The notes beneath the pieces are model-generated. The model saw nothing but the letters and a program-made list of their open reading frames with translations. It searched no databases and was not told the DNA's origin. Below are positions 38,507 to 47,500 of a DNA stretch of 64,000 bases, in pieces. Source of the stretch: GCA-2728135 sp002728135 (GTDB lineage Bacteria; Pseudomonadota; Alphaproteobacteria; UBA828); contig CAXEND010000001.1 in NCBI GenBank assembly GCA_963997635.1, positions 189,316 through 253,315 on the forward strand, given 5' to 3'. The position numbers and the translations under genes were made by a program. Within the stretch, counting starts at the first letter, position 1, and the number at the start of each line of letters is the position of its first letter.

Positions 38507-39493
38507 TTATGGAATATCAATTACAATTTTTCCTGACACAGAGTCACTTTCCAGTTTCTGATGTGCTAAGTGTATATCATTTAGGGTGTATATATTTTGA
38601 TTAATAATTGGCTTTAATTTCTTTGCTTCGGCCAACGAAGCTATTTGCTCCATTATTTTGCCATGGGAATCACGGTTTATGTTGTGAAGCATAGGTATTA
38701 GCATAAATACGATATGTAGAGAGAGTCCCTTTGTTTGCATAAGTGTAAGGTCTGCATCAAATTGAGAAACAATAGAAACTACATTCCCATTAAGCTTTGA
38801 TGCTGCAAAAGAATTTGAGATATTTGAACCTCCAGTAGCATCAAAAACAACATCAAAACCTTTCCCATTAGTTATAGATTGTACATATTCCTCAACCTCA
38901 ATTGTATTATAATCTATTGTTTCTTTAGCCCCTAATGAAATGGCAATTTCAGATTTTTCATTATTTGAAACTGTTGTAAACACATTGGCTCCAAATGATC
39001 TCGCCAGCTGGATTGCTACGTGTCCAACCCCGCCTGCACCTCCATGAACTAAAATATTTTCATTCACCTTTAATCCGGCTCTTTTTAGACCATCCCAGGC
39101 TGTTATCGATACCAGAGGTAGAGCAGCAGCTTCTCGCATACTTAAGCATGAAGGTTTCTTTGCAAGTAAACGTTCATCTGTGGATATGAACTCTGCATAG
39201 GTTCCGCCCATACCTTTTACGCCACCTCCGCAACCAAAGACCTCATCCCCAATATTAAATTTTTTTACATTTGAACCAAGAGCGACTACTGTACCTGCGA
39301 TATCACAGCCTAAAATTGCTGGTAAGTCAGGAGAAATTGGAAGACCTTTTCTTCGTATTTTCCAATCTACGGGATTTATACTTGTCGCATTTATTTGGAC
39401 TAGTACTTCCCCCGCACGAGGTTCTGGTTTAGCAACTGTAGCAGTCTCAAATACATTGGGATCTCCGTATTTGTTTATTATTTGTGCTTTCAT
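38507..39493 (-). CDS. Quinone oxidoreductase-type MDR dehydrogenase
   Basis: A 328-residue zinc-free medium-chain dehydrogenase/reductase. The N-terminal GroES-like domain begins MKAQIINKYGDPNVFE, and the NADPH-binding fold has VHGGAGGVGHVAIQLARSFG (about 150-169). The zinc-binding cysteines of true alcohol dehydrogenases are not apparent. Relatives reduce quinones or activated alkenes. It stands alone on the minus strand after the mre operon, with a small gene divergent from it. Confidence 0.85.
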   Translation of the reverse strand: MKAQIINKYGDPNVFETATVAKPEPRAGEVLVQINATSINPVDWKIRRKGLPISPDLPAILGCDIAGTVVALGSNVKKFNIGDEVFGCGGGVKGMGGTYAEFISTDERLLAKKPSCLSMREAAALPLVSITAWDGLKRAGLKVNENILVHGGAGGVGHVAIQLARSFGANVFTTVSNNEKSEIAISLGAKETIDYNTIEVEEYVQSITNGKGFDVVFDATGGSNISNSFAASKLNGNVVSIVSQFDADLTLMQTKGLSLHIVFMLIPMLHNINRDSHGKIMEQIASLAEAKKLKPIINQNIYTLNDIHLAHQKLESDSVSGKIVIDIP

Positions 39494-39565
39494 ACATTTT
39501 CTCCATAAGATATTTTATTAAATAATTTATAGTTTACCCTTAAAAAAGTCTCAGAGGTCAAAATT

Positions 39566-39820
39566 ATGGTAGATTTTTATCAGCCTGATCTTGGATCAGA
39601 TCCAGACAACCCTTTTGCAAGGGATGATAAAGGAAAGTTAGTAAGATTAAGTTTTTGGTTAGATATGAGTGACCGTAATCTTACGTTAGCTATGACACAG
39701 GGTGTTGGAACCCCTTTGTCTGCAGACCAAAAACGCTCACATCTTAATGATATAGGACGTGAGCATTTGATATCAGACATTTGTGTGCAGGAGATTATTC
39801 CGCCAGACTCTGAGGCTTAG
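39566..39820 (+). CDS. Hypothetical small protein
   Basis: An 84-residue open frame preceded by AGAGG at a workable distance from the ATG. The composition is that of a soluble, acidic protein, with the phrases DLGSDPDNPFARDDKGK and KLVRLSFWLDMSDRNL. No membrane segment, metal motif or known domain is recognised. Being the only good frame here and having a ribosome site, it is probably real. It converges on the VOC gene. Confidence 0.5.
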   Translation: MVDFYQPDLGSDPDNPFARDDKGKLVRLSFWLDMSDRNLTLAMTQGVGTPLSADQKRSHLNDIGREHLISDICVQEIIPPDSEA

Positions 39821-39855
39821 AGAATGTAATCTAATTAACATCAAGATTAAGAAAA

Positions 39856-40272
39856 TTAGCTGGCCGGGTAATTTAGCTCAATACGAACTCCATCAGGATC
39901 TTTTAAAAATATTTGCCTTAATCCAAGATCAGGAACCAATGTGTGAAGGTGATCTATATTATCTTTCTCAAGGAAATTTTTCATTGGTTCAAATTCTTCT
40001 GATGGGCACAAAAATGCAATGTGATCAACAGCACCACCACCTAAAACGGATTTTGTATCTAAATCCATATGATCACTAAAATATGCATTTAAAGGAGCTC
40101 CTTCCCCTACTAAATGTACTACCGGAGATTCTCCGATGTAAAGCCAATAGCCGGGAAAATCAAAAGGTGGTCTGTAGCCGACTTTAAGCTTAACTATTTT
40201 CTCATAGAAATCTCTTGTTACTTCAATGTTCTTTGGTCTAATTGTAAAATGGTCTAGGGCTTTAGGTTGCAT
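39856..40272 (-). CDS. VOC-family (glyoxalase/dioxygenase fold) protein
   Basis: A 138-residue vicinal-oxygen-chelate protein. It starts MQPKALDHFTIRPKNIEVTRDFYEK, the typical first beta-alpha-beta unit with a metal-ligand histidine (H8). VDHIAFLCPSEEF near 82-94 supplies the second histidine (H84), and the ending FLKDPDGVRIELNYP supplies the glutamate (E132). Such proteins act as glyoxalases, extradiol dioxygenases or epimerases. AAAGGA lies before the ATG. It follows the LLM oxidoreductase gene by 11 bases on the same strand, so the two may act on one substrate. Confidence 0.85.
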   Translation of the reverse strand: MQPKALDHFTIRPKNIEVTRDFYEKIVKLKVGYRPPFDFPGYWLYIGESPVVHLVGEGAPLNAYFSDHMDLDTKSVLGGGAVDHIAFLCPSEEFEPMKNFLEKDNIDHLHTLVPDLGLRQIFLKDPDGVRIELNYPAS

Positions 40273-40283
40273 GACAGTTTCCT

Positions 40284-41315
40284 TTATGAAAAAGCTGGCA
40301 TAACTTCTTTTGCAAATAACCGCATTGAATTAATAACATCAGCTCCACTAATACCTGGCATATGCATCCAGCATATCATTTCTGTGGGATTAAGTGCTTG
40401 CTGATATTGTTTTATTTTTTTTATGGCAAGCTCTGGTGAGCCGATAATATACCTTTCTTTAAATGTGCGATAAGCAACATCGCTTGTGTCATGTATAACA
40501 GCTCCAGAGTCATTACGTAAAACCCTATCACCTGCTGCAGAAGCAGCACCGTAAAGAACCCTATATAGATAATCAACTGCTGGACTAGCAATATTTTCTG
40601 CTTTTTCAGTAGTTTCTGCGATGAAAACTTGACGTATTATTGGTCGTTCTGGGGGCTTCCAATTAATTTTTTTTGCTTCATTGTCATAAGGTTCATAGTG
40701 TTCAATTAGCTCATTGATACCATGACGTGGGGACATAATTTGAACACAACGGCGATGAACGGCTCTTTTAAGTGCTGATTTTGCAGACACTCCATACCAT
40801 ATAGGAGGATGCGGAGATTGAACTGGAACTGGTGTGACACGTGCTTCTGGTATTTTGAAATGCTTGCCCGAGAATTTAAATATATTTCCCTTCCAAGCAA
40901 GTTGAAGGATATCTAAGGTTTCTTCAAATCTAGTTACCCTCTCTTCGCGAGGGATATTATGTGCAACAAATTCTTCTGTAACATAGCCAGGTGCCACTCC
41001 TAGAACAAAACGTCCATTAGATAAGTTATCTAAGACAGCGACATCTTCTGCAAGTTTTAATGGTGAGTATAGGGGTACTAAAAGTACTGCTGTGCCAATT
41101 CGCATTTTTTCAGTTACCGCTGCAGCCCCTGCCATTGCAATTAATGGAGAAGGGCAAAAGCCATCAGGTTGAGAGTGATGTGAAGCTTGCAAAGCAGATG
41201 AAAAACCAAGTTTTTCAGCCATTGGGAGGCATTTAATCATATCTTGGTAAGGTTCAGACCACTTAATTCCACTTTCTGGTGGAGTTTGATAGGCAAATAA
41301 TAATCCGAATTTCAC
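40284..41315 (-). CDS. LLM class flavin-dependent oxidoreductase
   Basis: A 343-residue bacterial-luciferase-like TIM-barrel protein. Recognisable parts are FSSALQASHHSQPDGFCPSP (about 37-56), MRIGTAVLLVPLYSPLKLAEDVAVLDNLSNGRFVLGVAPGY in pieces around 72-112, and PIWYGVSAKSALKRA (about 172-186). These enzymes use reduced FMN or F420 for monooxygenation or hydride transfer. The start is GTG after AGAGGGGG. A VOC gene follows, and another LLM gene is divergent across a 254-base gap. The substrate is unknown. Confidence 0.85.
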   Translation of the reverse strand: MKFGLLFAYQTPPESGIKWSEPYQDMIKCLPMAEKLGFSSALQASHHSQPDGFCPSPLIAMAGAAAVTEKMRIGTAVLLVPLYSPLKLAEDVAVLDNLSNGRFVLGVAPGYVTEEFVAHNIPREERVTRFEETLDILQLAWKGNIFKFSGKHFKIPEARVTPVPVQSPHPPIWYGVSAKSALKRAVHRRCVQIMSPRHGINELIEHYEPYDNEAKKINWKPPERPIIRQVFIAETTEKAENIASPAVDYLYRVLYGAASAAGDRVLRNDSGAVIHDTSDVAYRTFKERYIIGSPELAIKKIKQYQQALNPTEMICWMHMPGISGADVINSMRLFAKEVMPAFS

Positions 41316-41484
41316 TTAAATCCCCCTCTTATTAAATCTTATTAAATAATTAGTTTGATATTATCAGGTTGCCATACAAATAATTTTAATCCAACGATTC
41401 TCTAATTTGGCAATTAAAAAAAATGGGTTAAGCAATTATTTTTAATCTCTGATATTGTTTTGAGGTTTTTTATATTTCTCAATT

Positions 41485-41508
41485 ATTTATTATTTTGAAA
41501 TAATAAAT
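41485..41508. promoter_or_regulatory. AT-only dyad, possible operator
   Basis: An 11-bp perfect inverted repeat, ATTTATTATTT then TG then AAATAATAAAT. It sits about 61 bases before the plus-strand LLM gene and inside the divergent gap to the minus-strand LLM gene. The position suits a regulator-binding site or a cruciform near a promoter. Its all-AT content in an AT-rich gap weakens the case. Confidence 0.35.
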
Positions 41509-41569
41509 ACTAGAATTTATATTGTATCAGGGTCTAGGAGTGCAGCCATTAGAGGGGTATATATAAAAT

Positions 41570-42613
41570 ATGGTTGAGTTTAGTATTTTTAATTTAATGG
41601 GTCAGCGAAAACGCGAAAATTCAATCGCTTCAACCCTTTCTGAGACAGTCAAACTAGTACAACACGCAGAGAGGGCTAATTTTGATTGTGCTTGGTTTGC
41701 CGAGCACCATTTTTCTAATTACTGCATTTGCCCCTCTCCATTACTAATGGTAAGCCATATAGCTGCACAAACTAAAAAAATTCGTCTAGGGCCAGCTGTA
41801 GTTGTAGTCCCACTCTATCATCCTATTCGACTTCTATCTGAAATTGGGATGGTATCGGGATTATGTGGGGGTAGGCTTAATTTAGGGATTGGTTCTGGTT
41901 ACCAGCCATATGAATTTGATAGATTCGGAGCTTCATTAAATGATTCCAAGGATAGGCTTTCTGAGTTTATAGATCTTTTGGAAAAAGCTTTTGGAAATGA
42001 AACTTTCAATTTTCAAGGTAAATTTACAGATATCCCAGAAACGGCAATAATTACGCGTCCTGAAATAAACCCACCAATATGGATAGCTGGAGACTCAGAA
42101 GAAACGCACAGAATAGCTGCTCGTAAGGGTTTTACCCCAATTATTACAGGAAGATGGGGAGGTTCTGAATATCTTGCAGAACAAAGAGAAAGGATTAACG
42201 TATCATTTGCCGCCGAAGGTAAGAGTCATGAAAGTTATAATATCGGTATTTTGAGGTTCGCGTGTGTTACTGAAAGCGATGAGGAAACAATAAAATATTT
42301 AGAAAATGCACGATATCAGCTTAGATTAGCAGCCTCACTGAGGGCAAGGGCAGAAGTTATGGATGGTGCTTTAATGATAGAACAACCTATTTTAAATGAG
42401 CCAACCTTAGATGAAATGGCAGACAATCTCGCTGTAGGAAGGCCTGAAACAGTAGCAGAAAAACTTATAGCTGATATCCGATCGTCCAATGCTAGTCATG
42501 TTATGTTGAATATTCGAACTGGTGATTCAACTTTAGAACAGGCACATAGAACAATAGACGCATTTAAAAACTCTATTCGTCCGTTGATAGATAAAACACT
42601 AAACCTATCTTAA
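41570..42613 (+). CDS. LLM class flavin-dependent oxidoreductase
   Basis: A 347-residue luciferase-like protein distinct from the divergent one at 40284. Key segments are FDCAWFAEHHFSNYCICPSPL (in parts 38-58), IRLGPAVVVVPLYHPIRLLSE, GGRLNLGIGSGYQPYEFDRFG and PPIWIAGDSEETHRIAARKG. The EHHFS stretch is the usual substrate-side active-site loop. It is followed after 14 bases by a beta-carbonic anhydrase gene. The flavin partner and substrate are not identifiable. Confidence 0.85.
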   Translation: MVEFSIFNLMGQRKRENSIASTLSETVKLVQHAERANFDCAWFAEHHFSNYCICPSPLLMVSHIAAQTKKIRLGPAVVVVPLYHPIRLLSEIGMVSGLCGGRLNLGIGSGYQPYEFDRFGASLNDSKDRLSEFIDLLEKAFGNETFNFQGKFTDIPETAIITRPEINPPIWIAGDSEETHRIAARKGFTPIITGRWGGSEYLAEQRERINVSFAAEGKSHESYNIGILRFACVTESDEETIKYLENARYQLRLAASLRARAEVMDGALMIEQPILNEPTLDEMADNLAVGRPETVAEKLIADIRSSNASHVMLNIRTGDSTLEQAHRTIDAFKNSIRPLIDKTLNLS

Positions 42614-42627
42614 TAAGGCCCGATTTT

Positions 42628-43263
42628 ATGGAGAATTTAAAACAGCTTATAGGTGGGTATCATCAATTTCGGTCATCAATTTACCTAAAACATGATGATA
42701 CATATAAAAAACTGGCTAAATATGGTCAGTCGCCAAAAGTAATGATTATTGGATGTATAGATAGCCGTGTTGACCCTACAACAATCTTTAATGCACGTCC
42801 TGGAGAACTTTTAATTGTGAGAAACGTTGCCAATATTGTTCCCCCTTTGGAGGAACATAATAATAGAGATAGTATGGCTGCAGCTCTCCAATTTGGGGTT
42901 GAGGTCATAGGGGTAAAATTAATTGTTGTTCTAGGCCATGCTTTATGTGGAGGAGTGGCTAGTTTTCTGGCTAATAATGATCAAAATATACCCGATAACC
43001 AATTTATCCGTCCTTGGATTTCATTGTTAGTTAGTGCAAAAAATGAACTTTCATGCACTGAAAATGAGGTTAATAAGGAAAAACTTTGTAGAGCGTTAGA
43101 GTTACAGTCCATAAAGCAAAGTATAAAAAATCTTAATACTTACCCTTTTATCAAAGATCAATTTGAAAGAAAAAAATTAAAATTAGAGGGTGCATATTTT
43201 GATGTTTCTATGGGAGAGCTGTTGGTTTTGAATAATCAGTCTGGAAAATATGAGAAAGTATGA
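42628..43263 (+). CDS. Beta-class carbonic anhydrase
   Basis: A 211-residue zinc enzyme interconverting CO2 and bicarbonate. The zinc ligands are C43 (MIIGCIDSRVDP, with the D45/R47 dyad), H104 and C107 (VLGHALCGGV). Length and domain match the beta class. Its place right behind an LLM oxidoreductase gene, 14 bases away, is unusual and may only reflect cotranscription. Bicarbonate supply for carboxylation is the general role. Confidence 0.9.
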   Translation: MENLKQLIGGYHQFRSSIYLKHDDTYKKLAKYGQSPKVMIIGCIDSRVDPTTIFNARPGELLIVRNVANIVPPLEEHNNRDSMAAALQFGVEVIGVKLIVVLGHALCGGVASFLANNDQNIPDNQFIRPWISLLVSAKNELSCTENEVNKEKLCRALELQSIKQSIKNLNTYPFIKDQFERKKLKLEGAYFDVSMGELLVLNNQSGKYEKV

Positions 43264-43392
43264 AAAGTTTGAAAAATAAATACCTAATATAACCATGACA
43301 CATCTTTCTAAAGTATCTCTAAGTTGTTTGAAGCATAGACTAATATTTCTATAAATATCCAACTAGGTTAATTTTCTTATGGAGGTCGAGTA

Positions 43393-44901
43393 TTGGAAAG
43401 AAAGAAAACTAAATTATTAAAGAATACGGATGTTTTGGTAATAGGTGCCGGAAATGCAGCAATGTGCTCAGCTTTAGCTGCCAGAGAAAATGGAGCGGAT
43501 GTTAAAGTTTTAGAGGCTGCTTCTATAGAAGACAGAGGCGGCAACTCAACTTACACTGCTGGAGCCATGAGAGTTGTTTTTAATAGTATTGATGATCTTA
43601 AGAAGATAATGGATCTATCAGAAGAAGAAATATTATCAACTGACTTTGGAACATACACTTTTGAAAATTATTTTGATGACATGTCTAGAGTGACGCAATT
43701 CAAAGCTGACCCAGATATGGTTGAGACTTTGGTGTCAAAAAGTCATGAGACTCTTGTATGGATGAGACAAAAGGGAGTTCGATTTCAACCAAGTTATGGC
43801 CGACAGGCTTTTAAGGTTCAAGAAAAATTTAAGTTTTGGGGAGGCCTAGCAGTAGAGGCATGGGGTGGTGGACCAGGACTTGTTGATGGGTTACATCAGG
43901 CTGCATTGAAAGAAGGTATAAATGTAAAATATGGGGTTAGAGCTGTCACGCTCTTGAGAGATGATAAAACTGCTGCCGTTATTGGGGTAAGATGTAATAA
44001 CAATGGAATTTATGAGGATTTTTATGCCAAGGCAGTTATTCTTGCATGTGGAGGTTTTGAGTCCAATGCAGAATGGCGAACACGTTATCTAGGCCCAGGC
44101 TGGGATTTAGCAAAAGTGCGAGGCACAAGACACAATATGGGTGATGGTATCAAGATGGCTCTTGATGTTGGTGCTATGCCTTATGGTAATTGGTCTGGTT
44201 GTCATTCAGTAGCTTGGGATCAAAATGCTCCAGAGTTTGGTGATTTATCTGTTGGGGATGGTTTTCAAAAGCACAGCTATCCTTTTTCTGTAATGATAAA
44301 TGCCAACGGAAAACGTTTCTTAGACGAGGGGGCAGATTTCAGAAATTATACTTATGCCAAGTATGGAAGGATAATTCTAGAACAGCCAGGACAATTTGCA
44401 TGGCAAGTATTTGACTCAAAAGTTAAACACTTACAAAGGGATGAATATCGTATAAAGCAGGTTACGAAGATCCAAGCTCAAAGCTTAAATGAATTAGCAG
44501 AAAAGATGGATGGGGTTGAAGCCGGTGCTTTTATAAAAACAATAAATGAATTTAATTCTGCTGTTCAGAGAAATATAAAGTTTGATCCAAATATCAAGGA
44601 TGGAAAGAGTACTAATAGTCTCAGAATACCAAAATCTAACTGGGCAAATACTATCGATAAGCCACCATTTGAAGCTTTTCAGGTAACCTGCGGAATCACG
44701 TTTACTTTTGGGGGACTCAAAGTTGATGGTCAGGGCAGGGTTTTGAATGTTTCAGGTGACCCTATAGAGGGACTGTTTGCTGCTGGTGAGTTATTAGGTG
44801 GACTTTTTTATTTTAATTACCCAGGTGGTACTGGTCTTACTTCTGGAGCTGTTTTTGGAAAAATTGCAGGCTCAAATGCCGGATCTTTAAAGAGTGCATA
44901 G
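43393..44901 (+). CDS. FAD-dependent tricarballylate/fumarate reductase-type dehydrogenase
   Basis: A 502-residue flavoprotein of the fumarate reductase/succinate dehydrogenase family, close in pattern to TcuA, which oxidises tricarballylate to cis-aconitate. The FAD fingerprint DVLVIGAGNAAMCSALAAREN is at about 10-30, followed by RGGNSTYTAGAMR. The C-terminal region has FNYPGGTGLTSGAVFG, which closes the FAD site. The start is TTG at 43393 after GGAGG. An aldehyde dehydrogenase gene lies 31 bases downstream and a HIBADH-like gene after that, so it acts in a catabolic cassette. Related ketosteroid dehydrogenases are an alternative. Confidence 0.8.
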   Translation: MERKKTKLLKNTDVLVIGAGNAAMCSALAARENGADVKVLEAASIEDRGGNSTYTAGAMRVVFNSIDDLKKIMDLSEEEILSTDFGTYTFENYFDDMSRVTQFKADPDMVETLVSKSHETLVWMRQKGVRFQPSYGRQAFKVQEKFKFWGGLAVEAWGGGPGLVDGLHQAALKEGINVKYGVRAVTLLRDDKTAAVIGVRCNNNGIYEDFYAKAVILACGGFESNAEWRTRYLGPGWDLAKVRGTRHNMGDGIKMALDVGAMPYGNWSGCHSVAWDQNAPEFGDLSVGDGFQKHSYPFSVMINANGKRFLDEGADFRNYTYAKYGRIILEQPGQFAWQVFDSKVKHLQRDEYRIKQVTKIQAQSLNELAEKMDGVEAGAFIKTINEFNSAVQRNIKFDPNIKDGKSTNSLRIPKSNWANTIDKPPFEAFQVTCGITFTFGGLKVDGQGRVLNVSGDPIEGLFAAGELLGGLFYFNYPGGTGLTSGAVFGKIAGSNAGSLKSA

Positions 44902-44932
44902 TTATGGGTATTAGATCTAGGACCATAGCATT

Positions 44933-46357
44933 ATGATAGAACCAATCTTAATCGGAGGAAAAGAGGTCTTAGGTAGAGGACCAACTCTTTTTTCTCAAAA
45001 TCCAGCAAATGGAGAGTCTAAAGTAAAGTATTCAACTGCGTCATATTTGGATCTTGATGATGCTATTAATGCTGCAACTGAAGCAAACTCTTCATGGCGA
45101 GAAGTTTTGCCTCACAAGCGCGCAGTTTTATTGAGAAATGTTGGCAAACTAATTGAGCGTGATAAGGAAGAGCTTGCTAAACTACAGATGATTCAGAATG
45201 GTAAAACAATAAAGGAATGTAGATCTCAAGCAAAAGCTTGTGCAGAAATATTTTTTTATTATGCATCTGTTTGTGAAACCCAAGAAACTGTTGTTACAAC
45301 TCCCCGTTCAAATAATTTATCTATGACATTAAATGAGCCTTTTGGTATTGTGGGGTTAATTACGCCATGGAATTCTCCACTGACTATGGAGGCACAGAAA
45401 CTTGCCCCTGCTCTTGCGGCGGGTAATAGTGTTATTTTAAAGCCTTCTGAAGTTACACCAGGAATAGGTATTGCACTTGGTAAGCTTTGCGTAGAAGCAG
45501 GTTTTCCACCAGAACTAATAAATGTATTAAATGGTTCTGGGACGGATGTAGGATCGCCTATTGTTTCTCACCCAAGTGTTCGTATGGTCTCTTTTACTGG
45601 AGGAACTAATACTGGTAGAGCTATTGCTCGTGCAGCTTCAGAAAAATTAATGCCCGTTGCTTTAGAATTAGGTGGTAAATCACCACATATTGTTTTTGCT
45701 GATGCGAATATTGAACAAGCATCAAGAGCAATAGCAGATGGTATTTTTGGGTCTATGGGTCAATCGTGTGTGGCTGGATCAAGGCTGCTGGTTCAGAAAG
45801 ATATTTATGAATCATTAATTCATGAGTTGATAAACATAGTTAAAAGTTATTCGGTAGGAAATCCAGCAGATGAATCAACAGAGCTTGGCCCTTTATCTTC
45901 GTTTAGTCATCGCGACGTAGTTGAAAACTATATAAGAAGTGCTATCTCTGATGGCGGCGAGATTCTCATAGGTGGCAATAGGCCTGAAGGTTTAGATCAA
46001 GGTGCCTATTATCTTCCCACAATTATAAAGGATTTAAGTCCTAATGCCCGAGCATATAAGGAAGAAATTTTTGGCCCAGTTTTGATAGTGGCTTCATTTG
46101 ATAATGAAGAAGAGTTAATTGAACTTGCAAACAATTCTGTTTATGGCCTCGCGTGTGGTATTTGGACAAATGATTTTAAACGTGCATGGCGCATTGCAAA
46201 AAATATTGATGCAGGAACAGTTTGGATAAACTCATATAAAGTGCTTTCCATAGCAAACCCTTTTGGTGGTATGAAAGATAGCGGTTTAGGGCAAGAAAAG
46301 GGCCGTCAAGGGATAGAGCTTTATCAAGCGAAGAAAACAATTTCTATTTCTATCTAG
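44933..46357 (+). CDS. NAD(P)-dependent aldehyde dehydrogenase
   Basis: A 474-residue aldehyde dehydrogenase. The catalytic glutamate is in ALELGGKSPH (about 243-252) and the cysteine in GQSCVAGSRLL (about 276-286). LITPWNSPLTMEAQKLAPALAAG is the cofactor-side stretch. It oxidises an aldehyde to the acid. It lies between a TcuA-like flavoprotein and a beta-hydroxyacid dehydrogenase-like gene, and may complete the route from a hydroxy-acid through a semialdehyde. The exact aldehyde is unknown. Confidence 0.9.
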   Translation: MIEPILIGGKEVLGRGPTLFSQNPANGESKVKYSTASYLDLDDAINAATEANSSWREVLPHKRAVLLRNVGKLIERDKEELAKLQMIQNGKTIKECRSQAKACAEIFFYYASVCETQETVVTTPRSNNLSMTLNEPFGIVGLITPWNSPLTMEAQKLAPALAAGNSVILKPSEVTPGIGIALGKLCVEAGFPPELINVLNGSGTDVGSPIVSHPSVRMVSFTGGTNTGRAIARAASEKLMPVALELGGKSPHIVFADANIEQASRAIADGIFGSMGQSCVAGSRLLVQKDIYESLIHELINIVKSYSVGNPADESTELGPLSSFSHRDVVENYIRSAISDGGEILIGGNRPEGLDQGAYYLPTIIKDLSPNARAYKEEIFGPVLIVASFDNEEELIELANNSVYGLACGIWTNDFKRAWRIAKNIDAGTVWINSYKVLSIANPFGGMKDSGLGQEKGRQGIELYQAKKTISISI

Positions 46358-46378
46358 GGATTTTTGGAGGCAGTGTCC

Positions 46379-47272
46379 GTGCAAAATATTAATACAATTG
46401 GATTTATAGGTCTTGGTGTAATGGGTGAACCTATGTGCCAAAATATTGCTCTGAAGCATAGGGGTAAAGTAATAGGGTTTGATATTAAAAAGAATGATTA
46501 CGCAAAGCTCATTGATTGCGGAGTAAAAATTGTAGAATCTCTTGATGAAATAGTTTCTATCTCAGATCTTATTATACTATCTTTACCAAGCGGGAAAGAA
46601 GTTAGAGATCTATGTTTAGGGAAGTCAGGCCTAGTTGAAATAATACGATCAGGCCAGATTGTTCTCGACTCATCTACTACACCTCCATCCCTTTCAAGGG
46701 AGATTTATAGAACATTTACAAAAAAAGGAGTTTTATTTGCCGACACACCTGTGGCAAGAACCAGACAAGCCGCAATTGATGGTAAATTATCAATTATGGT
46801 TGGTGCAGATTTGTCCGTGATGAAAAGAATAAAACCCATATTACAATACATAGCGACTGATATAATCCACTGTGGGGAAGTTGGTGCTGGTGAGGTTTGT
46901 AAGATATTAAACAACATGGTTTTGTTTCAGAATATTGCTGCTTTTTCTGAAGCTTTGGTAATTGGGGAAAAAGCAGGGGTTTCCGTGAATTCACTAGTTG
47001 AAGCTATCTCCAAGAGTTCTGGAGATAGCTTTGCCTTAAGAAATCACGGAGTAAAGGCAGTCATTCCCAACAGTTTTCCAGAGGGGGCTTTCTCAGTAAA
47101 TTATGCTAAGAAAGATTTGTTATATGCTTTAGATATAGCTTCAGAAAATGGATCTAGAGCAGATGGGGCAGAGAGAATCCTTGATTTGTTTGAGCAAGCA
47201 ATATCTCAAGGTTGGGGAACGCATTATCACCCAGTAATAAAACGGCTTCTAGAAATAGAAAAAAAACTTTAA
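46379..47272 (+). CDS. 3-hydroxyisobutyrate dehydrogenase-family protein
   Basis: A protein of about 297 residues in the beta-hydroxyacid dehydrogenase family (HIBADH, tartronate semialdehyde reductase). The Rossmann motif GFIGLGVMGEPMCQNIA is near the start, the substrate-binding DSSTTPPS near 97-104, and GAGEVCKILNNM contains the catalytic lysine. I choose GTG at 46379 because GGAGG is eight bases upstream; an earlier in-frame TTG at 46364 would overlap that site. It interconverts a 3-hydroxyacid and its semialdehyde, which fits with the aldehyde dehydrogenase before it. Confidence 0.82.
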   Translation: MQNINTIGFIGLGVMGEPMCQNIALKHRGKVIGFDIKKNDYAKLIDCGVKIVESLDEIVSISDLIILSLPSGKEVRDLCLGKSGLVEIIRSGQIVLDSSTTPPSLSREIYRTFTKKGVLFADTPVARTRQAAIDGKLSIMVGADLSVMKRIKPILQYIATDIIHCGEVGAGEVCKILNNMVLFQNIAAFSEALVIGEKAGVSVNSLVEAISKSSGDSFALRNHGVKAVIPNSFPEGAFSVNYAKKDLLYALDIASENGSRADGAERILDLFEQAISQGWGTHYHPVIKRLLEIEKKL

Positions 47273-47306
47273 TTTGTTATTATATTGAGGTTTATTATTT
47301 AACTTA

Positions 47307-47342
47307 TGGTTTTTGTCGGGAAGATGTGAGATCCAAAAACCA
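47307..47342. promoter_or_regulatory. 9-bp inverted repeat upstream of amidohydrolase gene
   Basis: A perfect inverted repeat, TGGTTTTTG (47307-47315) and CAAAAACCA (47334-47342), with 18 bases between. It lies about 160 bases before the amidohydrolase start, in a 228-base gap. It could be an operator or a transcribed hairpin. No T-run follows the stem on the plus strand, so a classic terminator is unlikely. Confidence 0.35.
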
Positions 47343-47500
47343 AAGTATTAAGTATAAGAGTTGTATATATTGGGATGTTCGGGCAGTCTAATAACAAATG
47401 ATTTTTAAGCATAGAATTCATTTGAATAGTGATGTTTATGGCAGTTACAAATAGCAGCATTTAATATTTGTTTACACATACACAACGGGGGATAATTACA

